From Microtetraspora glauca (GTDB lineage: Bacteria; Actinomycetota; Actinomycetes; Streptosporangiales; Streptosporangiaceae), in contig BBYL01000007.1 in the NCBI GenBank assembly GCA_001570385.1, positions 62,001 through 126,000 on the forward strand: DNA of 64,000 bases. The letters run 5' to 3'. The notes under the pieces are model-generated. The model worked only from the letters and a program-made list of their open reading frames with translations. It was not told where the DNA came from and made no database searches. Position numbers and translations under genes: made by a program. Positions within the stretch are counted from its first letter, which is position 1; every line of letters begins with the position of its first letter. This document shows positions 9,489 through 18,633 of this stretch, one piece after another.

Positions 9489-11249
9489 TCACTCATTACG
9501 TGAATTGCCGGTGACGTGACGTGCCGCGAGGAAACCGAATGTCATCGCCGGGCCGAGGTTGATGCCGCCCGCGGGGTAATGGCCGCCCATGACGCTCGCC
9601 TGGTCATTGCCGACGACGTATAGGCCCGCGATCGGGTTCCCATCGGCGTCCACGGCCTGGGCATGCTTGTTCGTCCTGATGCCGGCGAACGTCCCGAAGC
9701 TCCCGGGCACCACACGGACGGCGTAGAACGGGCCCTTCTCGACAGGACCGAGGGACGGATTCGGCGTCGACTTCTTGTCCCCGCCGTAACGGTTGAATGG
9801 CGTGGAGCCGCGCCCGAATTCGTCGTCCACACCGCGGCGCGCGCCGTCGTTGAATCGTGCGACGGTCCGCTCCAGTCCGTCGGGGTCGATGCCGCAGACC
9901 TGGGCCAGTTCGCGTAGGGTGCGGCCCTTCTTCAGATATCCGCTCCGGAGATAGGGGAAGAGCGGCACCGGCCGTGGCTTCACCATGCCCAGGGGGTATC
10001 TGCGGACGTATCGCGAGTCGGCGATCAGCCACGACTGGACGGGCTCTCCCTCCGGCGCCGCCGCGATCATCCCCGCCACGTAGTCGTAGTAGCCGTTCGC
10101 CTCGTTGACGAAGCGCCGGCCGGTGCTCAGCACGCCGATCGCGCCCGGCTTCGCCCGGTCCATGATGTGCGGGAACGTGCCCACCCGCCCGTTCCGGTAC
10201 GGCACGAGCGAGACAGGGCACCACGCGGCGGGAGAGGCCACGTCGGTGCGGAAGTGGGCGCCAACCTGCTCGGCCATGGTGATGCCCGAGCCGTCCGCCG
10301 TTTCCGGCGCCAGCGTGTGGTGCTCCCTCCCCGTCGGCGTGCGGGGGAAGAGTCGCCTGCGCCGTTCGACGTCGTTCGGGAATCCGCCGGTGGCGAGGAT
10401 GACGCCCCGCGAGGCGAGGTAGCGTGTCACGCCCTGTGGCGTTCGGACCCGCGCGCCGACGACCCGGCCGTCCTCGTCGGTGAGCAGCTCTTCCGCGGCC
10501 GCCGAGACCCGTAGGCCGACCCCGCGGTCGTCGGCGGACTTCGCCAGCCGCGCCGTGAGCGCGGTGCCGTTGACGAGCTGCATGCCGGTCCGGTGAACGA
10601 CGAGGTCGATGACGTGCAGCCCGACCCGCCAGGTGGCATGGAGGAGGCCGCGGAGGTCCCCCCGCGACGCGGAGAGGAACCGTTGCAGGTCGGAGCCGGC
10701 CATGATGCCGAGCCCGAGGAAAGACGTCTCGTACAGCTGGCGGCGCAGCTTCCTGCGCAACGGCCGGGGGATGCGCCGCGCGTTGACCGGCTTCGGACCT
10801 ACGGAGCGGTGACCGGTGCCCGCGCCCGGCAGGTCGCCGTAGATGTCGTTGATCGTGGTGCCGGGAACGAAACGCATGAATGTCTGGTGATGGAAGAAGT
10901 CCACCATCCGGGGCGCGCCGTCGAGGAACGCGTCGATCCGCTCGGCGTCGTAGTCATCGCCCAGGCAGGTGCGGAGGTAGGTGCGGAACTTCTCGGCACC
11001 CTCGTCGACGCCGTCCGCCTTCGCGAAGAAGGAGCCGGGTGTCCACATCCACCCGCCCGACCACGCGCTCGCGCCGCCCAGCACCGGCGCCGCCTCGACG
11101 ACCTCGACGCGAGCTCCCGCGTGCGCGGCGGTCACCGCGGCGGACAGGCCGCCGGCGCCGGAGCCGATCACGAGCACGTCGCACCGGACCTCCGGTATCG
11201 CCGATGCGGGATCGGTGTGGTGATGACGGGAAGGGGAGGGACTCTTCAT
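9489..11249 (-). CDS. FAD-dependent dehydrogenase, 3-ketosteroid-dehydrogenase/fumarate-reductase type
   Basis: A 586-residue flavoprotein starting at the ATG at 11249 (GGAGAAAG at five bases). The Rossmann FAD motif DVLVIGSGAGGLSAAV is near residues 24-39. Internal blocks GRRFVNEANGYYDY and the C-terminal MGGHYPAGGINLGPAMTFG are those of FAD_binding_2 enzymes, such as 3-ketosteroid delta-1-dehydrogenase and fumarate reductase flavoproteins. It would dehydrogenate or reduce a C-C bond next to a carbonyl in a ring substrate. In this cluster, with an OYE-type enzyme and an AroE-like dehydrogenase, an alicyclic ring substrate is more plausible than a steroid; that is inference. Confidence 0.85.
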   Translation of the reverse strand: MKSPSPSRHHHTDPASAIPEVRCDVLVIGSGAGGLSAAVTAAHAGARVEVVEAAPVLGGASAWSGGWMWTPGSFFAKADGVDEGAEKFRTYLRTCLGDDYDAERIDAFLDGAPRMVDFFHHQTFMRFVPGTTINDIYGDLPGAGTGHRSVGPKPVNARRIPRPLRRKLRRQLYETSFLGLGIMAGSDLQRFLSASRGDLRGLLHATWRVGLHVIDLVVHRTGMQLVNGTALTARLAKSADDRGVGLRVSAAAEELLTDEDGRVVGARVRTPQGVTRYLASRGVILATGGFPNDVERRRRLFPRTPTGREHHTLAPETADGSGITMAEQVGAHFRTDVASPAAWCPVSLVPYRNGRVGTFPHIMDRAKPGAIGVLSTGRRFVNEANGYYDYVAGMIAAAPEGEPVQSWLIADSRYVRRYPLGMVKPRPVPLFPYLRSGYLKKGRTLRELAQVCGIDPDGLERTVARFNDGARRGVDDEFGRGSTPFNRYGGDKKSTPNPSLGPVEKGPFYAVRVVPGSFGTFAGIRTNKHAQAVDADGNPIAGLYVVGNDQASVMGGHYPAGGINLGPAMTFGFLAARHVTGNSRNE

Positions 11250-11283
11250 CGCTGCTTTCTCCACGCTGGGTGGTGTCATGGGG

Positions 11284-12102
11284 TCAGGCGTCCCCGCTGA
11301 GCCGGTCGAGCACCGCCCGCGTCGCCTGGAGCGCCCTGGTCGCGCGGATCCGGGCCGGGATGCCGGCGTGGTTCTCGAAGGGTGCCTCCACCCCGAGAGG
11401 AAGATCCGGGGGCAGGTGGCGTAGCGGCGCGAGCACGTCGAGCCCACCCTCGCCGGGCGGGAGCCGTGCGTTCCTGGCCTGGTAGATCAGTTCCGCCTGG
11501 TCGGCGGGTTCGCGAGCCGGAGCGTCGCAGAGCTGGGCATAGCGGAACCACTCCACCGGAAGCGCGTCGATCAGCTCCGGATCGCTTCCCGACCGGGCGA
11601 AGTGGATCGAGTCGATGAGCAGCCCGACGTTCGGGTGCGCGGCGGCGCGGAGCACCTCCGCGGCGTCCGCGAGGTCACTGACCGCCGTCCACGGCATGAA
11701 CTCCAGATTGGGCGTGAGCCCGTACGGCTCGGCGAACGCCGCGAGGGCGGCGAGGTTCTCAGCGAGCCGTCCCCGTTCCGGGTCCATGCCGGCGACGAGG
11801 ATCTGGCTCGCACCGAGGTAGGCGCCGGTTTCGAGGAACGCCTCGAACTCGCGGACGTCCGTCGTCTCGGTCAGCCGCAGGATCTCGATGTCCCACACCG
11901 GGATGCCGAGGTCGTCGGCCAGCAGCCGGGTCCGCTCCACCAGCGGGGTACGGCCGACCATCGGCCACGACGGCTCGTCGGGCGTCGCGGGCACGAGGCG
12001 CAGGCCGACCGCGCCGTAGCCGGTCTCCGCGGCGCACCGGACCAGGTCCGGCGGGGCGAGGTCGAGTACGGTCAACGCCGACAGGGACAACACGCGGCTC
12101 AT
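11284..12102 (-). CDS. Sugar phosphate isomerase/epimerase-type TIM barrel
   Basis: A 272-residue AP-endonuclease-2/xylose-isomerase-like barrel. Candidate metal ligands fall in WDIEIL (about 70-75), NLEFMPW (about 131-137), GLLIDSIHF (about 160-168) and GVEAPFENH near the end. Members include isomerases, epimerases and 3-dehydroshikimate dehydratases. The nearby quinate/shikimate-type dehydrogenase makes a dehydratase attractive but not shown. Its start overlaps the stop of the flavin oxidoreductase gene (ATGA at 12099-12102). Confidence 0.75.
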   Translation of the reverse strand: MSRVLSLSALTVLDLAPPDLVRCAAETGYGAVGLRLVPATPDEPSWPMVGRTPLVERTRLLADDLGIPVWDIEILRLTETTDVREFEAFLETGAYLGASQILVAGMDPERGRLAENLAALAAFAEPYGLTPNLEFMPWTAVSDLADAAEVLRAAAHPNVGLLIDSIHFARSGSDPELIDALPVEWFRYAQLCDAPAREPADQAELIYQARNARLPPGEGGLDVLAPLRHLPPDLPLGVEAPFENHAGIPARIRATRALQATRAVLDRLSGDA

Positions 12103-14096
12103 GAGGCCACCGCCTTCGTCTCACCCGCGTACAGGTCGAGGATGCGGCGCGCGGTGTCGGTGCCGGAGACGATCGACGCGCGGACGGAGCTGCCCGGCCG
12201 TCCGGCGGCGTCCCCGGCGACGAACGTGTGGGCGTCGCCGTACGCGTCGCGGTCGAGGGGCCGCGCGTGCACCCCCTGGGAGACGAGCACGATCCCCGGC
12301 GCGTCGATCCAGGTGCGCTCCGCGCCGTCGTGGACCAGCACCCGGTCGTCCCCGATCTCGTCGATCGTCGCTCCGAAGATCATCCGTACATCGGGGTTCG
12401 CGGCCAGCCGGGGCAGAACGAGGATCTTGCCGCGGCGACCGAACTCCGGTGCGATCCGCGGCTGCGCGCCGACCATCAGCACCCGTACGCCCCGGCTCGC
12501 GAGGGTGTCCGCGACGCTCATGGCCGGGCCGTCGTTGCCCCAGATCGTCACCGCTCCGGGGAGATCGTCCGACTCGTGGCGGGCGAGCCAGTCACGCAGG
12601 TCGTGGACACGCTCGCCGTCGATCCCGGGGATGGCCGGCGTGTTTCCGGCACCGCCGGTGGCCAACACGACCGCGTCCGGGGACAGGGACGAAACCAGGG
12701 CGCCGCCGGCGCGCGTGTTCAGTCGAACATCCACGCCGCGGGCGGCGAGGCACTCCGACGCCCACCGGAGGTAGCGCCCGAACTCCGGATTGGGCTGCTG
12801 CCTGGAGGCCAGTTCCAGCTGCCCGCCGAGCCGGTCGCGTTCTTCGAGGACCGTCACGTCGGCGCCGTTCTCCGACAGGAGGACGGCCGCGCTGAGGCCC
12901 GCGGGGCCCGCACCGACGACGACCACGCGTGGCGCGTCCCCACCCGTCTTCCCGACCGTGGGCGCCGGGAGGAATACCCGGCCCCGGCCCACTTCGGGGT
13001 TGACCGAGCAGGTGACCGCACCGTCTCCGAGCCCGTCGATGCACACGTTGCAGGCGATGCAGGGCCGGTAGCTCCCACCGGACAGCGCGGCCCGCGCCCA
13101 GGTCGGATCGGCGTGGAGCGCGCGCCCGATCGTGACGAAGTCGGTGACACCGTCGGTGATCGCCCGCGCGGCGGCCTCGGGAGTGTTGAGCCGACCCGCC
13201 ATGCCGAGCGGCAGGCCGAGCTCCCGGTACCGCCGCGCGTACGGAGCGAGGAACCCCGGGCTCCACTCGCCCGACTGGATGATCCATTCGCCGGCCTCGT
13301 AGTTGCCGGCGGAGATGTCGAGATAGTCGAGCAGGTCCAGCCGCGTCTCCGCGATGATGTCGAACTGCTGCTCCGCGGTCAGCCCGCCCTCGGCCCCCTC
13401 CACGGCCGAGACGCGCAGGCCGATCGTGAGCTCGGGCGCGGCCTCCCGTACGCGGTCGATCACCAGGGCGAGGAACTCTCCCGGATCGCCGAAACGGTCG
13501 GCCCGCCTGTTGTAGAGCGGCGACATGAACTGGTGGATGAGGTAGCCGTGCCCGCCGTGGATCTCGATGACGTCCGTACCCGCCGCGACGCATCGCGCGG
13601 CCGCTTCGCCGAACGCCCGCGCGAGCTCCTCGATCTCGCGGATCGTCAGCTCTCGGGGCATCTCGCCGCCGGACACCTCGCACGGGATCGGGCTGGGGGC
13701 GACGGCGGGGAAGCCGGACACCGTGGCCTGGACGGTCCTGCCGCCGTGGTTGAGCTCCATGCCGAGCAGGGACCCTTGGGCGTGCAGGGCGTCGGCGAGG
13801 GCGCGTACACCCGGGACGCACTCGTCGCGGTGCATGCCGAGCTGGTGGGTGCGTCCCCGGCCGTCCGCCCGCACGAAGGTGGCCTCCGTGAAGACGAGGC
13901 CCACGCCCTCACGCGCGCGGCGGAGCAGGTAGTCCCGGTACAGCTCCGTCATGAAGCCTTCGGGAGTGCAGTAGTTGCGTTCCATCGGCGCGGAGACGAT
14001 GCGGTTGGGCAGGCGCACCCTGCCGAGGTCGAGGGGGCGGCCGAGGACGGACTGGGCCGAGACGGCGGGTCGTTCGGTCGCGGCGGACGCGGGCAC
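12099..14096 (-). CDS. Old-yellow-enzyme-type NADH:flavin oxidoreductase with Fe-S and FAD domains
   Basis: A 665-residue three-cofactor enzyme like 2,4-dienoyl-CoA reductase and trimethylamine dehydrogenase. The FMN barrel (about 15-350) contains NHGGRTVQ and EIHGGHGYLIHQF. The cluster-binding segment CIACNVC with a later Cys in TCSVNP binds 4Fe-4S. The NAD(P)/FAD part starts at VVVVGAGPAGLSAA. The GTG at 14096 is chosen because AGGAG lies just before it and the protein then aligns with the family; the frame is open further upstream. It would reduce an activated C=C bond using NAD(P)H. Confidence 0.88.
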   Translation of the reverse strand: MPASAATERPAVSAQSVLGRPLDLGRVRLPNRIVSAPMERNYCTPEGFMTELYRDYLLRRAREGVGLVFTEATFVRADGRGRTHQLGMHRDECVPGVRALADALHAQGSLLGMELNHGGRTVQATVSGFPAVAPSPIPCEVSGGEMPRELTIREIEELARAFGEAAARCVAAGTDVIEIHGGHGYLIHQFMSPLYNRRADRFGDPGEFLALVIDRVREAAPELTIGLRVSAVEGAEGGLTAEQQFDIIAETRLDLLDYLDISAGNYEAGEWIIQSGEWSPGFLAPYARRYRELGLPLGMAGRLNTPEAAARAITDGVTDFVTIGRALHADPTWARAALSGGSYRPCIACNVCIDGLGDGAVTCSVNPEVGRGRVFLPAPTVGKTGGDAPRVVVVGAGPAGLSAAVLLSENGADVTVLEERDRLGGQLELASRQQPNPEFGRYLRWASECLAARGVDVRLNTRAGGALVSSLSPDAVVLATGGAGNTPAIPGIDGERVHDLRDWLARHESDDLPGAVTIWGNDGPAMSVADTLASRGVRVLMVGAQPRIAPEFGRRGKILVLPRLAANPDVRMIFGATIDEIGDDRVLVHDGAERTWIDAPGIVLVSQGVHARPLDRDAYGDAHTFVAGDAAGRPGSSVRASIVSGTDTARRILDLYAGETKAVAS

Positions 14097-14120
14097 GTGG
14101 CTCCTTCTGGACGGTTTTCG

Positions 14121-14154
14121 CCATCCGGGCGCACGTCGTCGGGCGTCCGGATGG
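14121..14154. promoter_or_regulatory. Inverted repeat upstream of OYE-type gene
   Basis: CCATCCGG (14121-14128) pairs with CCGGATGG (14147-14154); the stem extends to about 12 bp with one mismatch. It lies in the 168-base gap between the aminotransferase stop and the OYE-type start, the widest gap downstream of the transporter operon. Attenuator, RNA-processing site or operator are all possible. Confidence 0.35.
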
Positions 14155-14264
14155 TGGTTCGAGAGATGACTTCCGCGACGTGCCGCCGGACCGGGCCACA
14201 CGTGACCGCTTGTCGCCGTACGTGGGCTGTGTGCCGGCTTGTACGCCGCGGGGCGTCAGGACGG

Positions 14265-15557
14265 TCAGGCCCGCGCGGACGCCACGACCTGCAGCGCCTC
14301 GCGGTAGGCCGCGACCGTCTCGTCGATGTCGGCTTCGCTGTGTTCGGTGGAGAGGTAGAGGCGCCCGCCCACCGGGACGAAGATCCCGCGCCGCAGCAGC
14401 TCCACGGCGACGCCGTCGTAGATGCCGTAGTCGCTGGCCAGGTAGTCCGGGAAGCGGCTGCCGCCGGAGACACCGGGCAGGCAGTGCATGAGCGCGCCGA
14501 TCTGGTTGACCGTGACCGGGATGTCCACGGCGCCGAAGGCGTCCCGCACCCCGGCGGCGAGCTTGGCGCTCAGCCGGTCCATCCGCTCGTAGACTCCCGG
14601 CTTCGCGAGGATGTCGAGGGTGGCGTCGACGGCGGCGAGGACGAGCGGGTTGCCGTTGTAGGTCCCGGCGTGCATCACGCCCCGCGTGACCTGGTCGATC
14701 AGGTGCGCCCGGCCCGCGACGGCGGCGACGGGATACCCGCTGCCGATCGCCTTGGCGAGCACGATGAGGTCGGCGTCGACGGAGAAGCGCACCGCCGCGC
14801 CGCCGAGGGCGACCCGGAACCCGGTCAGCACCTCGTCGAGGACGAAGACGGCGCCCGCCCCGTCGCAGAGCCGGCGTACCCCGTCGAAGTAGCCGTGCGG
14901 GGGAGTGAACACGCCCGAGTTGCTCATGACGGCGTCCATGAAGACCGCGGCGATGTCGGAGCCCGCGCCGCCCAGCGCCTGCTCCAGCGCGTCAAGGTCG
15001 CCCCACGGCACGAGCACGACGTCATCGAGCACGGACGGGGTCTGGCCCGGTGTGCCGAGCCCGTCCAGCCGTCCCTCGGCATCGGGACGGTAGCCGACCA
15101 GGAACTGGTCCGACCAGCCGTGGTAGTTGCCGACGAACTTGATCACCTTGTGCCGCCCGGTCGCGGCGCGGGCGAGCCGCAACGCGATCTGGGTCGCCTC
15201 GCTGCCGGTGTTGGTCCACAGCAGCTTCTCGGTGCCGGGGATGAGCGCGAGCAGCTTCTCGGCGGCGAGGTACTCGTAGGCGTGCCCCGACCCGTAGGTG
15301 GCGCCCAGTCCGACCTGGCGCTGGACGGCCTCGACGATGTGCGGGTGGGCGTGCCCCGCGATGACCGGGCCCCAGCCGAGGACGTAGTCGATGTAGCTGT
15401 TGTCCTCGATGTCGACGAGGCGTGATCCGCTGCCCCCCTTCATGAAGATGGGGTGGGGCTTGGACGTCAGCCGGGCGCCGCTGGCGACGCCGCCGCCGAC
15501 GACGTCCCGCGCTCGCTGCCACGCCTGGAAGGACGCGTTCCAGTTGTCGATCGCCAT
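14265..15557 (-). CDS. Class III aminotransferase, glutamate-1-semialdehyde aminomutase-like
   Basis: A 430-residue PLP enzyme. Motifs in order: GWGPVIAGHAHP (substrate/cofactor region), TNTGSEATQIALRLAR (PLP phosphate contact), NYHGWSD, VFVLDEVLTGFR (Asp to the pyridine N) and VLAKAIGSGYPVAA with the Schiff-base Lys. This is the glutamate-1-semialdehyde 2,1-aminomutase subgroup of class III. Heme biosynthesis is unlikely here because the gene sits in a catabolic operon with an amino-acid-type importer. A transaminase or aminomutase acting on the imported amine is more likely. Start: ATG at 15557. Confidence 0.85.
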   Translation of the reverse strand: MAIDNWNASFQAWQRARDVVGGGVASGARLTSKPHPIFMKGGSGSRLVDIEDNSYIDYVLGWGPVIAGHAHPHIVEAVQRQVGLGATYGSGHAYEYLAAEKLLALIPGTEKLLWTNTGSEATQIALRLARAATGRHKVIKFVGNYHGWSDQFLVGYRPDAEGRLDGLGTPGQTPSVLDDVVLVPWGDLDALEQALGGAGSDIAAVFMDAVMSNSGVFTPPHGYFDGVRRLCDGAGAVFVLDEVLTGFRVALGGAAVRFSVDADLIVLAKAIGSGYPVAAVAGRAHLIDQVTRGVMHAGTYNGNPLVLAAVDATLDILAKPGVYERMDRLSAKLAAGVRDAFGAVDIPVTVNQIGALMHCLPGVSGGSRFPDYLASDYGIYDGVAVELLRRGIFVPVGGRLYLSTEHSEADIDETVAAYREALQVVASARA

Positions 15558-15620
15558 GATCGGCCTTTCGTCTGGTGGGGGTTCGGGGAGACCGGCCGGG
15601 GGCATCGGGGGCCCGCCCGG

Positions 15621-16388
15621 TCAGAGGTAGGGGGTCTCGGGCAGCACCTGGCCGCCGTCGACGACGAGCGACTGCCCAGTGATGAAGCCCGCGTCCTCCG
15701 AGGCGAGGAACGCGACGGCGGCGGCGACGTCACGTGGCGTGCCGAGGCGGCCGACCGGGATGGCCCTCGTGGCCCGCGCCACGTAGTCGGGGTCCTGCTC
15801 GGACGTCGCCTCGATCTCGATCTTTCCGGGCAGGACCGCGTTGACCGTGACGCCGTACGGCGCGAGTTCGAGCGCGACGGACCGGACGAACCCGAGCTGG
15901 GCCGCCTTCGACGCTCCGTACACGGACCAGCCGGGGTAGCCGGTGACCGGACCGGTGATCGAGGACGTCACGACGACGCGGCCCCGGCCGCCGCGGATCA
16001 GCTCGGCCTCGCACGCCTGCAGGAGGTACACCGTCCCGAAGAGGTTGGTGGCCGCGACCTCCCGCAGGTGGTCTTCGGTGATCTCGCCCAGCCGGGCCGC
16101 CGGGTAGATCCCGGCGTTGAGGCAGAGGATGTCGATCGTGCCGAACCGCTCGACGGTGTCCCGGGCGACGGCGTGGCAACCGTCGCGGCCGGAGATGTCC
16201 GCCGCCCGCGCGAGGACGCGCGCGCCGGACGGGTCGAGCGCCTCGGCGGCGGCCGCGAGCGATTCCGCGCGCCGTCCGACGATGACGACGTTCGCGCCCG
16301 CGCCGAGCAGCCTCTCGGCGATGCCGCGTCCTATCCCGGTGGCTCCCCCGGTGACGACGGCGGTCCTGCCGCGGAGTGATGAGGTCAT
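15621..16388 (-). CDS. Short-chain dehydrogenase/reductase
   Basis: A 255-residue classical SDR. The dinucleotide motif TGGATGIGRG is at about 14-23, LCLNAG at about 87-92, and the catalytic Ser and Tyr-x3-Lys in VVTSSITG and SVYGASKAA. The C-terminal VVDGG closing motif is present. It would oxidise or reduce an alcohol/ketone of the pathway substrate. It lies 46 bases after the binding-protein gene and 63 before the aminotransferase, within the same unidirectional run. Confidence 0.9.
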   Translation of the reverse strand: MTSSLRGRTAVVTGGATGIGRGIAERLLGAGANVVIVGRRAESLAAAAEALDPSGARVLARAADISGRDGCHAVARDTVERFGTIDILCLNAGIYPAARLGEITEDHLREVAATNLFGTVYLLQACEAELIRGGRGRVVVTSSITGPVTGYPGWSVYGASKAAQLGFVRSVALELAPYGVTVNAVLPGKIEIEATSEQDPDYVARATRAIPVGRLGTPRDVAAAVAFLASEDAGFITGQSLVVDGGQVLPETPYL

Positions 16389-16434
16389 GGAACGCGCTTT
16401 CTGCTCGGGGCGGGCGGGAGGAACACCGGAACGG

Positions 16435-17277
16435 TCAGATCAGGCGCGGGTCGCCGGTTTCGAGCACCTCGGCCGGCACGTTGTGGTTCTTGAGGATCCC
16501 GGCGAGCGTGCCGTCCTTGCGGATCCCGGCGAGGAACTCGTTGAACGCCTTGGTCAGCTCGGCGTTGCCGAGGTTGAACACCAGGGCGCCCTGGGCGGCC
16601 TCCTGGGTCGCCGGCACGCGGTCGTCGCCCTGGGCGACGGCGACCTTGAACTTGTCCATGTTGTAGGTCACCGCGGCCGCGATCGCGCCGTCGATGGCCG
16701 CGTCGATGCGCCCGGCGTCGAGGTCCTGCGCCATGTTCACCGGGGTCGGGTAGAGCTTGAGCTTGTCACCGAAGACCGCCTTGAGGCTCGGCACGTAGTT
16801 GTAGCCGTCGACCGTTCCGACGGTCTTCCCCTCAAGCGCCTTGATCGTGTCCGTACCGGCGGCGGAGATGATCGCGAGCGGGTCGATGTACAACGGGTCG
16901 CTCAGGGAGACGATCGTGGAACGTTCCTTCGTGCGGTTCCAGCCGCCGAGCGCCACGTCGGAACGGCCCTGCTGTACGCCGGGGATCACGGCGGCCGAGT
17001 TGCCGGTCTGCACGGTGATCGTGGTGCACTCGGCCTTGGCGAACAGCCGGATGATGTCGGCGTCGATGCCGCCCATGCCGCCCTCGCCGGTGGTGGTGAC
17101 CTGCGGGGGCATGTCGGTGACGCCGACGGTGAGCGTCCCCTTGGACACCGTGGAGAACGTGTGGGCCGGCTTGCAGTCGGCGGCGACCGTGGTGTCACCC
17201 TCCGAGGAGCAGCCGACGAGCGCGACGGACGCGACGGTGATCGTCGACAGGAGCGCGGCGAATCGTTTGATGGACAT
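16435..17277 (-). CDS. ABC transporter substrate-binding lipoprotein (polar amino acid type)
   Basis: A 280-residue lipoprotein. The lipobox ALVGC follows a 19-residue hydrophobic signal, so Cys is lipidated after cleavage. The mature part has the two-lobed SBP_bac_3 signature, such as GGIDADIIRLFA, with the sequence GRSDVALGGWNRTKERS in lobe one. A GTG at 17286 is in frame, but GAGGTGA is correctly spaced for the ATG at 17277. The family binds polar amino acids, opines or related zwitterions, consistent with an amino-bearing pathway substrate. Confidence 0.88.
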   Translation of the reverse strand: MSIKRFAALLSTITVASVALVGCSSEGDTTVAADCKPAHTFSTVSKGTLTVGVTDMPPQVTTTGEGGMGGIDADIIRLFAKAECTTITVQTGNSAAVIPGVQQGRSDVALGGWNRTKERSTIVSLSDPLYIDPLAIISAAGTDTIKALEGKTVGTVDGYNYVPSLKAVFGDKLKLYPTPVNMAQDLDAGRIDAAIDGAIAAAVTYNMDKFKVAVAQGDDRVPATQEAAQGALVFNLGNAELTKAFNEFLAGIRKDGTLAGILKNHNVPAEVLETGDPRLI

Positions 17278-17335
17278 CTTGCTCACCTCAATGGTCGTGG
17301 TGGGGGTCGGTGAAGGCGGGCGGATGAGGGGCGGG

Positions 17336-17995
17336 TCAGGCGAGGTGGCGGCCCATCCGCTTCTCGAGCAGGGCGGCCAGCCATCCTGAGGGGAGGGTCA
17401 CGAGGAGGTAGAGGACGCCGGCCAGGGCGAGAACGCTCGTGTACTGGAACGTGGTCGAGCCGATCGAGTAGGCGCGGCTCAGCAGCTCGGGCAGCGTGAT
17501 GAGGAACACCAGCGAGGTCGTCTGGAACAGCTGGATGGCGAAGCCCATCAGGGCGGGGATCGCGATCCGGATGCCCTCGGGGAAGAGGATGAATCGGAAC
17601 GTTCCCCACCGATTGATCCCGAGCGCCGCAGCGGCCTCGACGAGCCCGCGCGGGACCGCCTGCAGGCTCGCCCGGATGATCTCGCTCGTGTACGCGCCGG
17701 TCATGAAGCTGAGCGCGACGACCGCCGATCCGAAAGCAGGGAGCACCAGGCCCTGGCTCGGAAGTCCGTAGTAGATGAGATAGAGGAGGACGAGGGTCGG
17801 GGTGCCTCGGCCGAATTCGACGACCGCGAGCGTGATCCAGCGGACGATCCTGTTCGGCGAGGCCACCAGCAGGGCTTCGGCGAGGCCGAGGGGAAGCCCG
17901 ATGAGCAGGCTTACGACGGCGAGTTGGACGCTGACCCCGAGACCGTCGACGAGGCTGGGCAGCCAGTCGATCCACTGTTCGATGAGTCCGTTCAT
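17336..17995 (-). CDS. ABC transporter permease (polar amino acid type)
   Basis: A 219-residue HisM/GlnP-type permease with about five membrane segments. The EAA loop reads EAAAALGINRWGTFRFILFPEGIRIAIPAL and contacts the ATPase. Its ATG shares one base with the stop of the second permease (TGATG), which implies translational coupling. Forms a heterodimeric pore with the neighbouring permease. Confidence 0.88.
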   Translation of the reverse strand: MNGLIEQWIDWLPSLVDGLGVSVQLAVVSLLIGLPLGLAEALLVASPNRIVRWITLAVVEFGRGTPTLVLLYLIYYGLPSQGLVLPAFGSAVVALSFMTGAYTSEIIRASLQAVPRGLVEAAAALGINRWGTFRFILFPEGIRIAIPALMGFAIQLFQTTSLVFLITLPELLSRAYSIGSTTFQYTSVLALAGVLYLLVTLPSGWLAALLEKRMGRHLA

Positions 17996-18633
17996 CACAC
18001 CGACACCTTCATCCGCAGCTTCGTGTCGAGCGTCCGGGACAGATAGGCGAGCGGCATGCTGAGCGCGATGTACAGCACGCCGGCGATGACGAACGGGGTG
18101 ATGCCGTCACCGCCCGAGCGGGCCTGTGCCGTCGCGCGGAACGCGATCTCGGCGACGCCGATCGTCGAGGCGAGCGACGAATCCTTGAGCAGGCCGATGC
18201 CGTACGTGGCGGCGGAGGGAAGGCAGACGCGGAAGGCCTGCGGCGCGACGATGCGGGTGAATATGCCCACCTGGCCGAAGCCGAGCGCCTGCGCCGCCTC
18301 GGTCTGCCCCGCGTGCACCGAGAGGAGACCCCCACGGTAGATCTCCGCGAGGTACGCGCACGAGATGACGCCGAGCCCGCCGATCGCCGCGGTCAGCGGG
18401 TCGAGCTTGATCACGTCGGAGCTCACACCGAAGTAGAGGATGAAGATCCACACCACGGGCGGAACCCCGCGGAGGACGTCGATGAGCGCCCGGGTGAGCA
18501 CCCGCACCACGCCGAACCGGGACGTGCGCAACAGGACGAGCGGGACGCCGAGGATCGCGCCGATGAGGAACGACGAGACCGTGATCACCACTGTCATCAC
18601 GATCGCGTTCCCCAGGACGTCAAGCGGGATCAA
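17995..18633 (-). CDS. ABC transporter permease (polar amino acid type)
   Basis: A 212-residue HisQ-type permease, partner of the preceding one. The start MIPLDVLGNAIVMTVVITVSSF gives the first membrane helix. The EAA motif is EAAQALGFGQVGIFTRIVAPQAFR. The upstream end overlaps the ATPase gene by four bases (18630-18633), and the downstream end overlaps the second permease by one. The tight packing marks a single transcription unit. Confidence 0.88.
   Translation of the reverse strand: MIPLDVLGNAIVMTVVITVSSFLIGAILGVPLVLLRTSRFGVVRVLTRALIDVLRGVPPVVWIFILYFGVSSDVIKLDPLTAAIGGLGVISCAYLAEIYRGGLLSVHAGQTEAAQALGFGQVGIFTRIVAPQAFRVCLPSAATYGIGLLKDSSLASTIGVAEIAFRATAQARSGGDGITPFVIAGVLYIALSMPLAYLSRTLDTKLRMKVSV

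Noticed and set aside
12228..15425. 1,065-codon plus-strand frame
   Set aside because: Antisense shadow of the flavoenzyme and aminotransferase genes, with no family signal.
14265..15557. Aminotransferase as heme-pathway HemL
   Set aside because: Same subgroup, but no heme genes nearby and it sits in an importer/catabolic operon.
15621..16388. SDR as a biosynthetic fatty acid FabG
   Set aside because: No other fatty acid genes; operon context is catabolic.
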